12,228 nt of DNA from Cryomorphaceae bacterium. GTDB taxonomy: Bacteria > Bacteroidota > Bacteroidia > Flavobacteriales > Schleiferiaceae. Position 1 is the stretch's first letter; every line of letters begins with the position of its first letter. Shown piece after piece: positions 1-6,228 of the stretch. The position numbers were made by a program, and so were the translations under genes. The notes under the pieces are model-generated. The model was not told the DNA's origin. It searched no databases and saw nothing but the letters and a program-made list of their open reading frames with translations. Location of the stretch: assembly GCA_003451355.1 (NCBI GenBank), contig DMDX01000162.1, positions 12,301 through 24,528 of the forward strand, given 5' to 3'.

Positions 1-104
1 GCTTGCTTTTCAACGCGCTGCGCGATGAACGTGAAGGACAATTCATAAAGGGCCGCAAGCGCAAAAGCGACTGCAAACAGGCGGATTACCACTTTATTCT
101 GCAT
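1..104 (-). CDS. secDF: Protein translocase SecDF, N-terminal fragment (cut by window edge)
   Basis: Reading leftwards from an ATG at 104, the frame stays open to the window edge and gives 34 residues beginning MQNKVVIRLFAVAFALAALY and continuing ELSFTFIAQRVEKQ. This closely matches the N-terminus of the fused SecD-SecF protein of Bacteroidota as I know it (MQNK start, one hydrophobic segment at about residues 6-27, then a YxLSFTF-like stretch). SecDF is an inner-membrane component that uses the proton gradient to help pull proteins out of the Sec channel. Only the first transmembrane helix and the start of the first periplasmic region are present, so no functional motif can be checked. It is divergent from the secreted propeller protein, with 54 bases between the start codons. 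The identity rests on a short N-terminal match only. Confidence 0.8.
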   Translation of the reverse strand, partial: MQNKVVIRLFAVAFALAALYELSFTFIAQRVEKQ

Positions 105-131
105 AGTGTGGGTGACTTTAGTACGAGGCGG

Positions 132-139
132 CAAATATA
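132..139 (-). promoter_or_regulatory. Candidate -7 promoter box for secDF
   Basis: The minus strand reads TATATTTG, an exact match to the Bacteroidota -7 consensus TAnnTTTG, 27 bases upstream of the secDF ATG. This would give a 5' leader of roughly 20-25 bases. I found no convincing TTG-type -33 element at the expected distance, so the call rests on the -7 box and its position. Confidence 0.5.
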
Positions 140-146
140 GGTGAAT

Positions 147-154
147 TACCTTTG
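147..154 (+). promoter_or_regulatory. Candidate -7 promoter box for the propeller protein gene
   Basis: The plus strand reads TACCTTTG, an exact TAnnTTTG match, ending 4 bases before the ATG at 159. If it is used, transcription would start at or next to that ATG, giving a leaderless or nearly leaderless mRNA and excluding the GTG at 141 as the start. It lies 7 bases from the divergent secDF box, so the two promoters overlap. No clear -33 element was seen. Confidence 0.35.
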
Positions 155-158
155 GAAA

Positions 159-2816
159 ATGCCTGCACTACTTCGGACCGTCCTCATTCTGACCCTTTGG
201 GCCGCTCTGCCTTATTCTGGAGCTTCTCAAGTAAAGTGGTCGTTTTTTGCGACCAACTTGGCTGGCATTCAAAATTCGTCAGGCCAAGCCCTCAACCTAG
301 GAACTTCGGGTGGCCTGAATAACCCACAAATGTTTCACGCAGATGTCGACGGCAACGGGAACGACGACTTGGTGGTCTTCGACCGAGAAGGCGGACGTTG
401 GCTCGCGTTTGAACGCGTCAGTGGACAGTGGGCAGAGCGCCCCGAATGGACCCGAAGCTTTCCAAAAAACCACCAGTGGGTTCATGTTGCAGACTTTAAC
501 TGCGACGGAGTGCCCGATATTTTTGGCTGGGTCACCAACGGAATCGGCGTCTGGCAGGGCACCCGAGTCGGGAGCGGTATACAGTTCAGCTGGGCTTTGG
601 GCAACCAAACGGAGCTTAAATCCGTGTACGTTCAAGGTAATCCAGCCTACAACCTCCAGGTTATTAGCGTAGACCGTCCGTTCATCACTGACGTCGACCA
701 AGACGGCGACGTGGACGTGCTCACGTTTGATATGGGCGGAACCAAAATTGAGTGGCACCAAAATTCCACACCCTGTGGATTGAATTTCGCGTTGGCTGAC
801 GCCTGCTGGGGCGATATTGAAGAAGGCGGACTAAGCAATGCCCTTCAAATTGACGCCTGTACCGGTTCGCGGGTGGCGCCTCCTAGCCTCGCCGAGGACA
901 TCAAGCACGCCGGGTCCACCGTGCTGATTCACGACCTGGACGGCAACGGGCTTCCCGACATTTTGCTGGGCGACGTGTCATTCCCAACTGGTGTAGCAGG
1001 TTTTAACGTCGGCAGCTTGGCCGTGGCGAATGTAGAAAGCCAAGACAGCACCTGGCCTTCGGGCGGAACCCCGGTCAACCTGTGGTTTCCCGGGTTCTCA
1101 TTGATCGACGCGAACGGTGACGGCATCAAAGACATCGTCGCCAGCCCCAACGAACGCGTGACCCAATCCGATTCCTGCGTGTGGCTTTACCCCAACAGCG
1201 GATCGACCACCGCACCCGTATGGCAGCGCAGCCAAACTCAATTCCTTCAGGGCGAAATGCTTGAGCTGGGGTCCTATGTGGTTCCGTACGGTGGCGACTT
1301 AACTACCGACGGACTGCACGATTTGATTCTGGGAAGCCGGCGCGGGTTGCGCTACTACATCAATGTGGGCTCTGCTCCCAACCCCGTGTGGCGCCATACC
1401 CTTGTGCCGTTTCCGAGCAATTTGACTCCCAACCCCACGTGGACCGCGCCCTGCCTTGGCGACCTGAACGGTGACGGCCTGCTTGACCTCGTCGTGGGTC
1501 GCGCCGACGGCAAGGTGTACGCTACCTTGAATACCGGAAGCATTTTTGGACCCAACTTCAGCGGATCCGCTGTGCAGCTTGGCACGCACGACGTGGGGCA
1601 AAATGCCAGCCCAGAGCTTTTTGACCTCGACGGAGACGGCGACCTCGACCTGCTGGTGGGCAACGAACGCGGCGAAGTCGCTTATGTGCGCAACGATGCC
1701 GGCACGTGGGTGCTCGCCACCGAGCGCTTCGGATCTGTGGATGTGGACACCGCGCGGACGTACAGCGGACGCGCGGTTCCGAGGGTCGTTGTGAACCAAG
1801 GCAGCACGGAGCTCTGGGTGGGCAGCGCCTACGCCGGGGTGCTTTCCTTCCCCAATGTTTCGGGAATCATCAACCAACCTGCGGAACTGACTCCGCAAAT
1901 CGTGAATTCCGCCACCTCCACCGCGACGAGCACCACCTTGGGCACTCCATTTGGCGGAAGCAAACGCGCCGGACGCCACCAGTACCTGATTCGCGGAAGT
2001 GAACTGGCCGCCGCCGGAATCTCAGGGCCCACTCGCATTCAGGGCCTCAAGGTCAACTGCGTGACGCCGAGCGCTCCGTACCTCAGTCAAGGGTTCAACA
2101 TCACTGTGCGGCAGACCTCAGACAGCGTGCTCTCTACAATGGGTCCGAATGGCGACGCGGCATTTGCCTACCTCGCGGTGCTGAGTCAGGGATGGAATTT
2201 GATCAGCTTTCAAAATGCGTTTGACTACGACGGGACGTCGAATCTGGTGGTGGAGTTTTGCTTCAGTAAAAACCTTCCGAGCAGTGACGTGCACTTGGCG
2301 GCCCACCGGACTCCGTACCTCAGTCATGCGTTTGGTGACGTGGCCAACCACAACAGCATCTTGACCAATGGCTGCATCATGCCGGGCCTTGGAACCGACA
2401 GTTTGCGCATCGATCTGGAATTTATCATGACCCCGCGCATGGTGGCCTCGGCTACTGTGGCGCACGACGGCAACCTCAACGCTCCGTGGATCAAGGATTT
2501 GGATTTCGATGGAATTCCCGAAATGGTTTTGGGCGTATCCACAGGCGGAATTCGCTTTTTGAGCGCCGATACCAACCGCATTGGCTTGCCCGAAGCGGAT
2601 TTTGAGGTGGGCGATCTTGTGGTTTGGCCCAATCCCGGGGCTTCGGAGTTTTTTGTGGGGGGTGACGGATTCGTGCGCGTGCACGGTTTGGACGGACGCT
2701 TCATGGGTCAGTTTGTGGCTGGCGCAGGTTCTCCGATCCCTACGACCGATTGGGCTCCTGGGGTTTACGTAATCACAAGTCCTTGGGGACGAGCGCGGTG
2801 GGTGAAGCTTCCGTAG
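159..2816 (+). CDS. Secreted FG-GAP/VCBS beta-propeller protein with T9SS sorting domain
   Basis: The protein is predicted to be exported and carried to the cell surface by the type IX secretion system; its ligand or activity is unknown. Numbering here counts from an in-frame GTG at 141 (891 residues). I prefer the ATG at 159 (885 residues) because it starts a tidy signal peptide (MPALLRTVLILTLWAALPYS, then GAS-Q as likely cleavage site). At least nine calcium-binding-like DxDGDGxxD motifs follow, for example near residues 68, 118, 184, 265, 323, 387, 441, 495 and 787, typical of FG-GAP/VCBS propeller blades. Residues about 585-765 interrupt this series with a beta-sandwich-like module (GWNLISFQNAFDYDGTSNL) that recurs in secreted Bacteroidota proteins. 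Residues 820-891 fit the type A T9SS signal: WPNP at 829-832, then DGRFMGQF and WAPGVYVI. The last 19 bases overlap the next gene. Specific function is not assigned. Confidence 0.9.
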   Translation: MPALLRTVLILTLWAALPYSGASQVKWSFFATNLAGIQNSSGQALNLGTSGGLNNPQMFHADVDGNGNDDLVVFDREGGRWLAFERVSGQWAERPEWTRSFPKNHQWVHVADFNCDGVPDIFGWVTNGIGVWQGTRVGSGIQFSWALGNQTELKSVYVQGNPAYNLQVISVDRPFITDVDQDGDVDVLTFDMGGTKIEWHQNSTPCGLNFALADACWGDIEEGGLSNALQIDACTGSRVAPPSLAEDIKHAGSTVLIHDLDGNGLPDILLGDVSFPTGVAGFNVGSLAVANVESQDSTWPSGGTPVNLWFPGFSLIDANGDGIKDIVASPNERVTQSDSCVWLYPNSGSTTAPVWQRSQTQFLQGEMLELGSYVVPYGGDLTTDGLHDLILGSRRGLRYYINVGSAPNPVWRHTLVPFPSNLTPNPTWTAPCLGDLNGDGLLDLVVGRADGKVYATLNTGSIFGPNFSGSAVQLGTHDVGQNASPELFDLDGDGDLDLLVGNERGEVAYVRNDAGTWVLATERFGSVDVDTARTYSGRAVPRVVVNQGSTELWVGSAYAGVLSFPNVSGIINQPAELTPQIVNSATSTATSTTLGTPFGGSKRAGRHQYLIRGSELAAAGISGPTRIQGLKVNCVTPSAPYLSQGFNITVRQTSDSVLSTMGPNGDAAFAYLAVLSQGWNLISFQNAFDYDGTSNLVVEFCFSKNLPSSDVHLAAHRTPYLSHAFGDVANHNSILTNGCIMPGLGTDSLRIDLEFIMTPRMVASATVAHDGNLNAPWIKDLDFDGIPEMVLGVSTGGIRFLSADTNRIGLPEADFEVGDLVVWPNPGASEFFVGGDGFVRVHGLDGRFMGQFVAGAGSPIPTTDWAPGVYVITSPWGRARWVKLP

Positions 2817-3226
2817 TCGGACCTCAGAGTACGTTGGTGCTCTACGACGGAGACTGCGCGCTCTGCCAGCGCTCGGTGCGGCTGCTGAATGCACTGGACC
2901 GAAATGGCGTGCTGAGCTATGCGCCTCTGACCGACGAGTGGCGGCAGGCCTACCCTGGCGGAGTAGTTGTTTGGACGCCCACAGAGGTGTACTCAGGCGC
3001 GGACGCAGTAGTTCATGCACTCAGATATCTTGGCCCTCGGGGCCGTTTACTCGCCGCGTGGGTGCGGTTCACACCCGGGTATAAAAAAATGTACCGGTGG
3101 GTTGCGACCCACCGGTACCAGATTTTTGGACGCGCCACGCAGGATCTTACAAGCTGTCCAGCACCGAGTTCATGGCGCGGACGGCCGCTGCGCTTTTCGC
3201 AAACTCCGCCGCTTCCTCAGCGTTGA
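2798..3226 (+). CDS. DCC-family (DUF393) thiol-disulfide oxidoreductase-like protein
   Basis: This small protein (142 residues from the GTG at 2798) carries the family hallmark VLYDGDCALC, with Cys20 and Cys23 in a CxxC arrangement. It also has the usual C-terminal block PGYKKMYRWVATHRYQIFG (about residues 93-111). The family is named for its DxxCxxC motif and is predicted to have a thioredoxin-like fold; its substrates are not known. No signal peptide is visible, so it is probably cytoplasmic. The start is uncertain. GTG 2798 puts the motif about 14 residues from the N-terminus, as is usual, and overlaps the end of the propeller gene by 19 bases. An ATG at 2750 would add 16 unlikely residues. 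The last ~30 residues are low in family resemblance and overlap the 3' end of mdh by 80 bases. A strong hairpin lies within the coding region (see the terminator at 3083-3118). Confidence 0.8.
   Translation: MGEASVVGPQSTLVLYDGDCALCQRSVRLLNALDRNGVLSYAPLTDEWRQAYPGGVVVWTPTEVYSGADAVVHALRYLGPRGRLLAAWVRFTPGYKKMYRWVATHRYQIFGRATQDLTSCPAPSSWRGRPLRFSQTPPLPQR
3083..3118 (-). terminator. Intrinsic terminator of mdh, lying inside the DCC gene
   Basis: A perfect 12-bp inverted repeat (arms 3091-3102 and 3107-3118, loop of four bases) begins 28 bases beyond the mdh stop codon. On the minus strand it is followed, after one A, by seven consecutive T residues (3089-3083), giving a textbook intrinsic terminator. 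On the plus strand a run of five T (3123-3127) follows four bases after the stem, so it may also act, more weakly, on transcripts coming from the left. The stem is GC-rich (GTACCGGTGGGT). The same bases encode Tyr-Arg-Trp-Val-Ala-Thr-His-Arg-Tyr of the DCC protein. Confidence 0.85.
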
Positions 3227-4076
3227 GCTGGTAATCCACGATGGACTCCCAACCGTTGGCACCAATCACCACGGGTACACCCATGCAAATGTCTGACTCT
3301 CCGTACTCACCCTCGAGGTAAACCGAACAGGGGAACACCTTCTTTTGGTCGCGCACAATGCTCGCTGTAAGAGCTGCACCCGCGGCACCTGGAGCATACC
3401 ACGCCGAGGTCCCGATAAGGCCCGTCAGGGTTGCACCGCCGACCATGGTCGCTGCTTTGACCTCGGCCAACTTCTCAGCGCTGAGGTAGTTGCTCACGGG
3501 GCTACTTTGATAGATCGCCAAGCGGGTCAACGGAATCATCGTAGTGTCACCGTGGCCGCCCACTACGATGCCCTGAAGGTCGCTTGCCGGAACGTTCATT
3601 GCCTCAGACAAGTAGTACTTAAAGCGCGCTGAATCGAGGATTCCGCCCATGCCGATGATGCGGTTCTTGGGGAGTCCGCTCTGCTTGGCCGCCAAGTAGG
3701 TCATCGTGTCCATCGGGTTTGAAATCACCACAATCACTGCCTCGGGAGAGTACTTCAACGCGTTTTCAACCACCGACTTCACGATACCGGCGTTGGTTCC
3801 GATGAGCTCTTCGCGGGTCATGCCGGGCTTGCGCGGAATTCCGCTCGTGATCACCACCACTTTGGAACCCGCGGTCGCGGCGTAGTCGTTGGTGACACCG
3901 CGAACCGTGCTGTCAAACCCATGAAGGGTCGCCGTCTGGTTCATGTCCATGGCCTTGCCTTCGGCAAAGCCCTCTTTGATGTCGAGAAGAACGATTTCTT
4001 TGGCGAGTTCCATGCGAACCATCGCCTCGGCACACGTAGCACCTACATTTCCTGCGCCTACAACGGTAATTTTCAT
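3147..4076 (-). CDS. mdh: Malate dehydrogenase (LDH-like type)
   Basis: This enzyme interconverts malate and oxaloacetate with NAD in the TCA cycle, in the cytoplasm. The 309-residue length is normal for the LDH-like MDH group. Visible motifs are the NAD-binding loop GAGNVG at residues 7-12, the acidic residue Asp32 at the end of the second strand (LLDIKEG, favouring NAD over NADP), and the substrate loop IPRKPGMTRE with Arg82 and Arg88. Asn120 (VISNPMD), the substrate-binding Arg151 (LDSARF) and the catalytic His175 in GGHGDTTMIPL are also present. Arg82 in the specificity loop, rather than Gln, indicates malate rather than lactate dehydrogenase. It lies 66 bases downstream of gyrB on the same strand, but the gyrB terminator sits between them, so it is probably transcribed from its own promoter. 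It overlaps the convergent DCC gene by 80 bases. All key residues are intact. Confidence 0.97.
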   Translation of the reverse strand: MKITVVGAGNVGATCAEAMVRMELAKEIVLLDIKEGFAEGKAMDMNQTATLHGFDSTVRGVTNDYAATAGSKVVVITSGIPRKPGMTREELIGTNAGIVKSVVENALKYSPEAVIVVISNPMDTMTYLAAKQSGLPKNRIIGMGGILDSARFKYYLSEAMNVPASDLQGIVVGGHGDTTMIPLTRLAIYQSSPVSNYLSAEKLAEVKAATMVGGATLTGLIGTSAWYAPGAAGAALTASIVRDQKKVFPCSVYLEGEYGESDICMGVPVVIGANGWESIVDYQLNAEEAAEFAKSAAAVRAMNSVLDSL

Positions 4077-4090
4077 CAGTTTGGGGTATT

Positions 4091-4116
4091 AAAAAAGGGC
4101 CGCCGAAGCGACCCTT
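4091..4116 (-). terminator. Intrinsic terminator of gyrB with UUCG tetraloop
   Basis: On the minus strand, starting 27 bases past the gyrB stop, the sequence AAGGGTCGC-TTCG-GCGGCCCTT forms a 9-bp stem (one G-T wobble) closed by the very stable C(UUCG)G tetraloop. It runs directly into a T tract of six (4096-4091). It ends only 14 bases before the mdh ATG, leaving no room for a promoter between terminator and mdh. Confidence 0.85.
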
Positions 4117-4124
4117 CAAAGGTA
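4117..4124 (-). promoter_or_regulatory. Candidate -7 promoter box for mdh
   Basis: The minus strand reads TACCTTTG, an exact TAnnTTTG match, immediately before the first arm of the gyrB terminator. A start 4-7 bases downstream would fall inside that arm, so mdh transcripts would lack part of the stem and escape termination, with a leader of about 35 bases. No good -33 element was found, so this remains a candidate. Confidence 0.4.
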
Positions 4125-4142
4125 GTACGCAAACGCGTCGAC

Positions 4143-6083
4143 TTAGGCGTCGATTCGGGCGTAGCGCGCGTTTTTCTCGATGAATTCGCGGCGTGGCGGA
4201 ACGTCATCGCCCATCAGCATCGAGAAGATGCGGTCGGCCTCGGTAGCGTTGTCAATGGTCACTTGCTTCAGCGTACGCGCTTCGGGATTCAGCGTGGTTT
4301 CCCAAAGCTGCTCTGAGTTCATCTCTCCAAGACCCTTGTAGCGCTGTACCGTAACACCAGTTTGCTCTTCACCACCCAACTCGCGGGCTGCTTGATCACG
4401 CTGCGTTTCGTTCCATGCATACTGGGACTTTTGACCCTTCTTCACGAGGTACAACGGAGGTGAAGCAATGTACACGTAGCCACGCTCCACTAAATCCTTC
4501 ATGTAGCGGAACAAAAACGTAAGCACGAGGGTCGCAATGTGCGAACCGTCCACGTCGGCGTCGGCCATGATGATGATTTTGTGGTACCGAAGCTTCGCCG
4601 AATTCAGTGCTTTACTATCTTCTTCTGTACCCAGACTCACCCCTAGTGCGGTGAACATGTTGCGAATCTCTTCGTTCTCAAAAATGCGGTGCTGCATCGC
4701 TTTCTCGACGTTCAAAATCTTACCGCGCAGCGGCAGAATGGCCTGGAAACGGCGGTCGCGGCCTTGCTTGGCCGTACCACCTGCGGAGTCACCCTCTACG
4801 AGGAAGATTTCGCACTGTGCGGGATCGGTCTCTGAACAGTCGGCAAGCTTTCCAGGGAGGGAATTGGACCCAAGAACTGTCTTGCGCTGCACCATCTCGC
4901 GAGCCTTACGGGCCGCGATGCGCGCCTTGGCTGCAAGGACCACTTTAGACACGATGACGCGTGCCTCGTTGGGGTGCTCCTCGAGGTAGTTGGTCAGCAT
5001 TTCACCCACGATGCGGTCTACCGCACCTGAAACCTCGCTGTTGCCCAGCTTGGTCTTGGTTTGGCCCTCAAACTGAGGCTCCATCACCTTCACGCTAATG
5101 ACCGCAGTCAAGCCTTCGCGAAAGTCGTCACCTGCAACCTCGACCTTTTCTTTGGTCAAAATTCCGGACTCGTCCGCGTACTTTTTGAGCGTGCGGGTCA
5201 ATGCACGGCGAAAGCCTGCAAGGTGCGTTCCACCCTCGTGCGTATTGATATTGTTGACGTAGGAGTGAATATTCTCTACGTAGGTGGTATTGTAGGTCAT
5301 CGAGACTTCCACAGGAATTCCTTCAATCTCACCTTCCAAATACATGGGTTCAGGAATCAAGCTCTCTCGGTTTTGGTCGATAAACTCGGTGAATTCCTTT
5401 AGTCCACCTTGGCTGTAGAATTCTTCAGTGCGGAAGCTTCCGTCCTCTTGAACGTCGCGCTCATCGGTTAGTTGAATGCGGATTCCGCGGTTCAAGTAGG
5501 CCAGCTCGCGAAGGCGCGCTGCGAGAATGTCGTACTGGTAGACACCCTCATAAAAAATGCTCTTGTCTGGCTCAAAATAGACAATCGTACCGCGGTAATC
5601 TGAGGGGCCTACTTCTCTGACGTCGTACTTCGGCTTTCCGATGTTGTACTCCTGCTGGTACTCCTTGCCATCTCTGTGTACATTGACCCGAAGCAAGCTC
5701 GAAAGTGCATTGACACAACTCACGCCTACTCCGTGCAGCCCACCCGAAACCTTATACGAATCCTTGTCGAACTTACCACCTGCGTGGAGGACCGTCATCA
5801 CTACCTCAAGCGCGGACTTGCCCTCTTTGGAATGCATGGCAACCGGAATCCCGCGACCGTCGTCTTTGACTGTTATACTGTTGCCTTCGTGAATGATCAC
5901 GTTTACCATAGTGGCATGGCCCGCGAGGGCCTCGTCAATCGAGTTGTCCACGACCTCGTATACGAGGTGGTGAAGGCCTTTTTGGCCTATATCACCGATG
6001 TACATCGCGGGGCGCTTGCGCACCGCTTCTAAACCTTCGAGGACTTGAATGCTGTCCGCGCCGTACTGATTGTTTTCGCTCAT
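4143..6083 (-). CDS. gyrB: DNA gyrase subunit B
   Basis: This is the ATPase and TOPRIM subunit of DNA gyrase, which with GyrA introduces negative supercoils into DNA. The 646-residue length fits the short GyrB form without the large insertion seen in enterobacteria. The N-terminal GHKL ATPase shows YEVVDNSIDEA (Glu43, Asn47), DDGRGIP (about 74-80) and GGLHGVG (about 114-120). The transducer domain has QTKTKLGNSEV (about 342-352), containing the conserved lysine. The TOPRIM domain has EGDSAGG (about 431-437), PLRGKILNVEKA (about 452-463) and DADVDGSHI (about 509-517). The C-terminus has QRYKGLGEMN and QLWETTLNPEAR. ParE is a close relative, but the opening sequence (YGADSIQVLEGLEAVRKRPAMYIGD) and the mdh neighbour favour GyrB. 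The start ATG at 6083 fits the family. No damage is visible. Confidence 0.97.
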   Translation of the reverse strand: MSENNQYGADSIQVLEGLEAVRKRPAMYIGDIGQKGLHHLVYEVVDNSIDEALAGHATMVNVIIHEGNSITVKDDGRGIPVAMHSKEGKSALEVVMTVLHAGGKFDKDSYKVSGGLHGVGVSCVNALSSLLRVNVHRDGKEYQQEYNIGKPKYDVREVGPSDYRGTIVYFEPDKSIFYEGVYQYDILAARLRELAYLNRGIRIQLTDERDVQEDGSFRTEEFYSQGGLKEFTEFIDQNRESLIPEPMYLEGEIEGIPVEVSMTYNTTYVENIHSYVNNINTHEGGTHLAGFRRALTRTLKKYADESGILTKEKVEVAGDDFREGLTAVISVKVMEPQFEGQTKTKLGNSEVSGAVDRIVGEMLTNYLEEHPNEARVIVSKVVLAAKARIAARKAREMVQRKTVLGSNSLPGKLADCSETDPAQCEIFLVEGDSAGGTAKQGRDRRFQAILPLRGKILNVEKAMQHRIFENEEIRNMFTALGVSLGTEEDSKALNSAKLRYHKIIIMADADVDGSHIATLVLTFLFRYMKDLVERGYVYIASPPLYLVKKGQKSQYAWNETQRDQAARELGGEEQTGVTVQRYKGLGEMNSEQLWETTLNPEARTLKQVTIDNATEADRIFSMLMGDDVPPRREFIEKNARYARIDA

Positions 6084-6107
6084 GATTCCCTAAAAATGGA
6101 CTACCTA

Positions 6108-6115
6108 CAAAGATA
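6108..6115 (-). promoter_or_regulatory. Candidate -7 promoter box for gyrB
   Basis: The minus strand reads TATCTTTG, an exact TAnnTTTG match, 24 bases before the gyrB ATG. This predicts a leader of about 20 bases. No clear -33 element is seen. It lies in the 145-base gap (6084-6228) between gyrB and the upstream barrel gene, the longest gap in the window. Apart from the inverted repeat at 6179-6209, I see nothing else in that gap. Confidence 0.55.
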
Positions 6116-6178
6116 ACCCACGCCTTGAACCGGGGAGTCCATAAGCTCAGAAATTAGCCCCGTTTATCAACATTTTTT

Positions 6179-6209
6179 TCAACAAGCCGCACGAACGGCA
6201 ACCTGTTGA
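6179..6209. repeat. Imperfect inverted repeat downstream of the barrel gene
   Basis: Arms TCAACA (6179-6184) and TGTTGA (6204-6209) enclose a second stem GCCG/CGGC (6186-6189 with 6196-6199) and a six-base loop. This begins 19 bases past the barrel gene stop. A run of seven T precedes it on the plus strand, so the minus-strand RNA has an A tract after the hairpin, not a U tract. It is therefore not a standard intrinsic terminator for the barrel gene. It may be an RNA 3'-end or processing structure, or chance. Confidence 0.45.
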
Positions 6210-6228
6210 GTTCCGGAGTCCTAAACGC

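Noticed and set aside
1299..1979. Minus-strand open frame (226 codons) within the propeller gene
   Set aside because: Its composition (repeated Gly, Ala, His, Arg) mirrors the Asp/Gly-rich blades of the real gene; there are no domains and no start context.
2118..3020. Minus-strand open frame (300 codons) opposite the 3' half of the propeller gene and the DCC gene
   Set aside because: It is rich in Arg, His and Ser as expected for a shadow frame, has no family resemblance, and covers two well-supported genes on the other strand.
6164..6172. A replication origin near gyrB, based on a single DnaA-box-like 9-mer
   Set aside because: There is only one imperfect box, no cluster, no AT-rich unwinding region beyond a T7 tract, and no dnaA or dnaN nearby.
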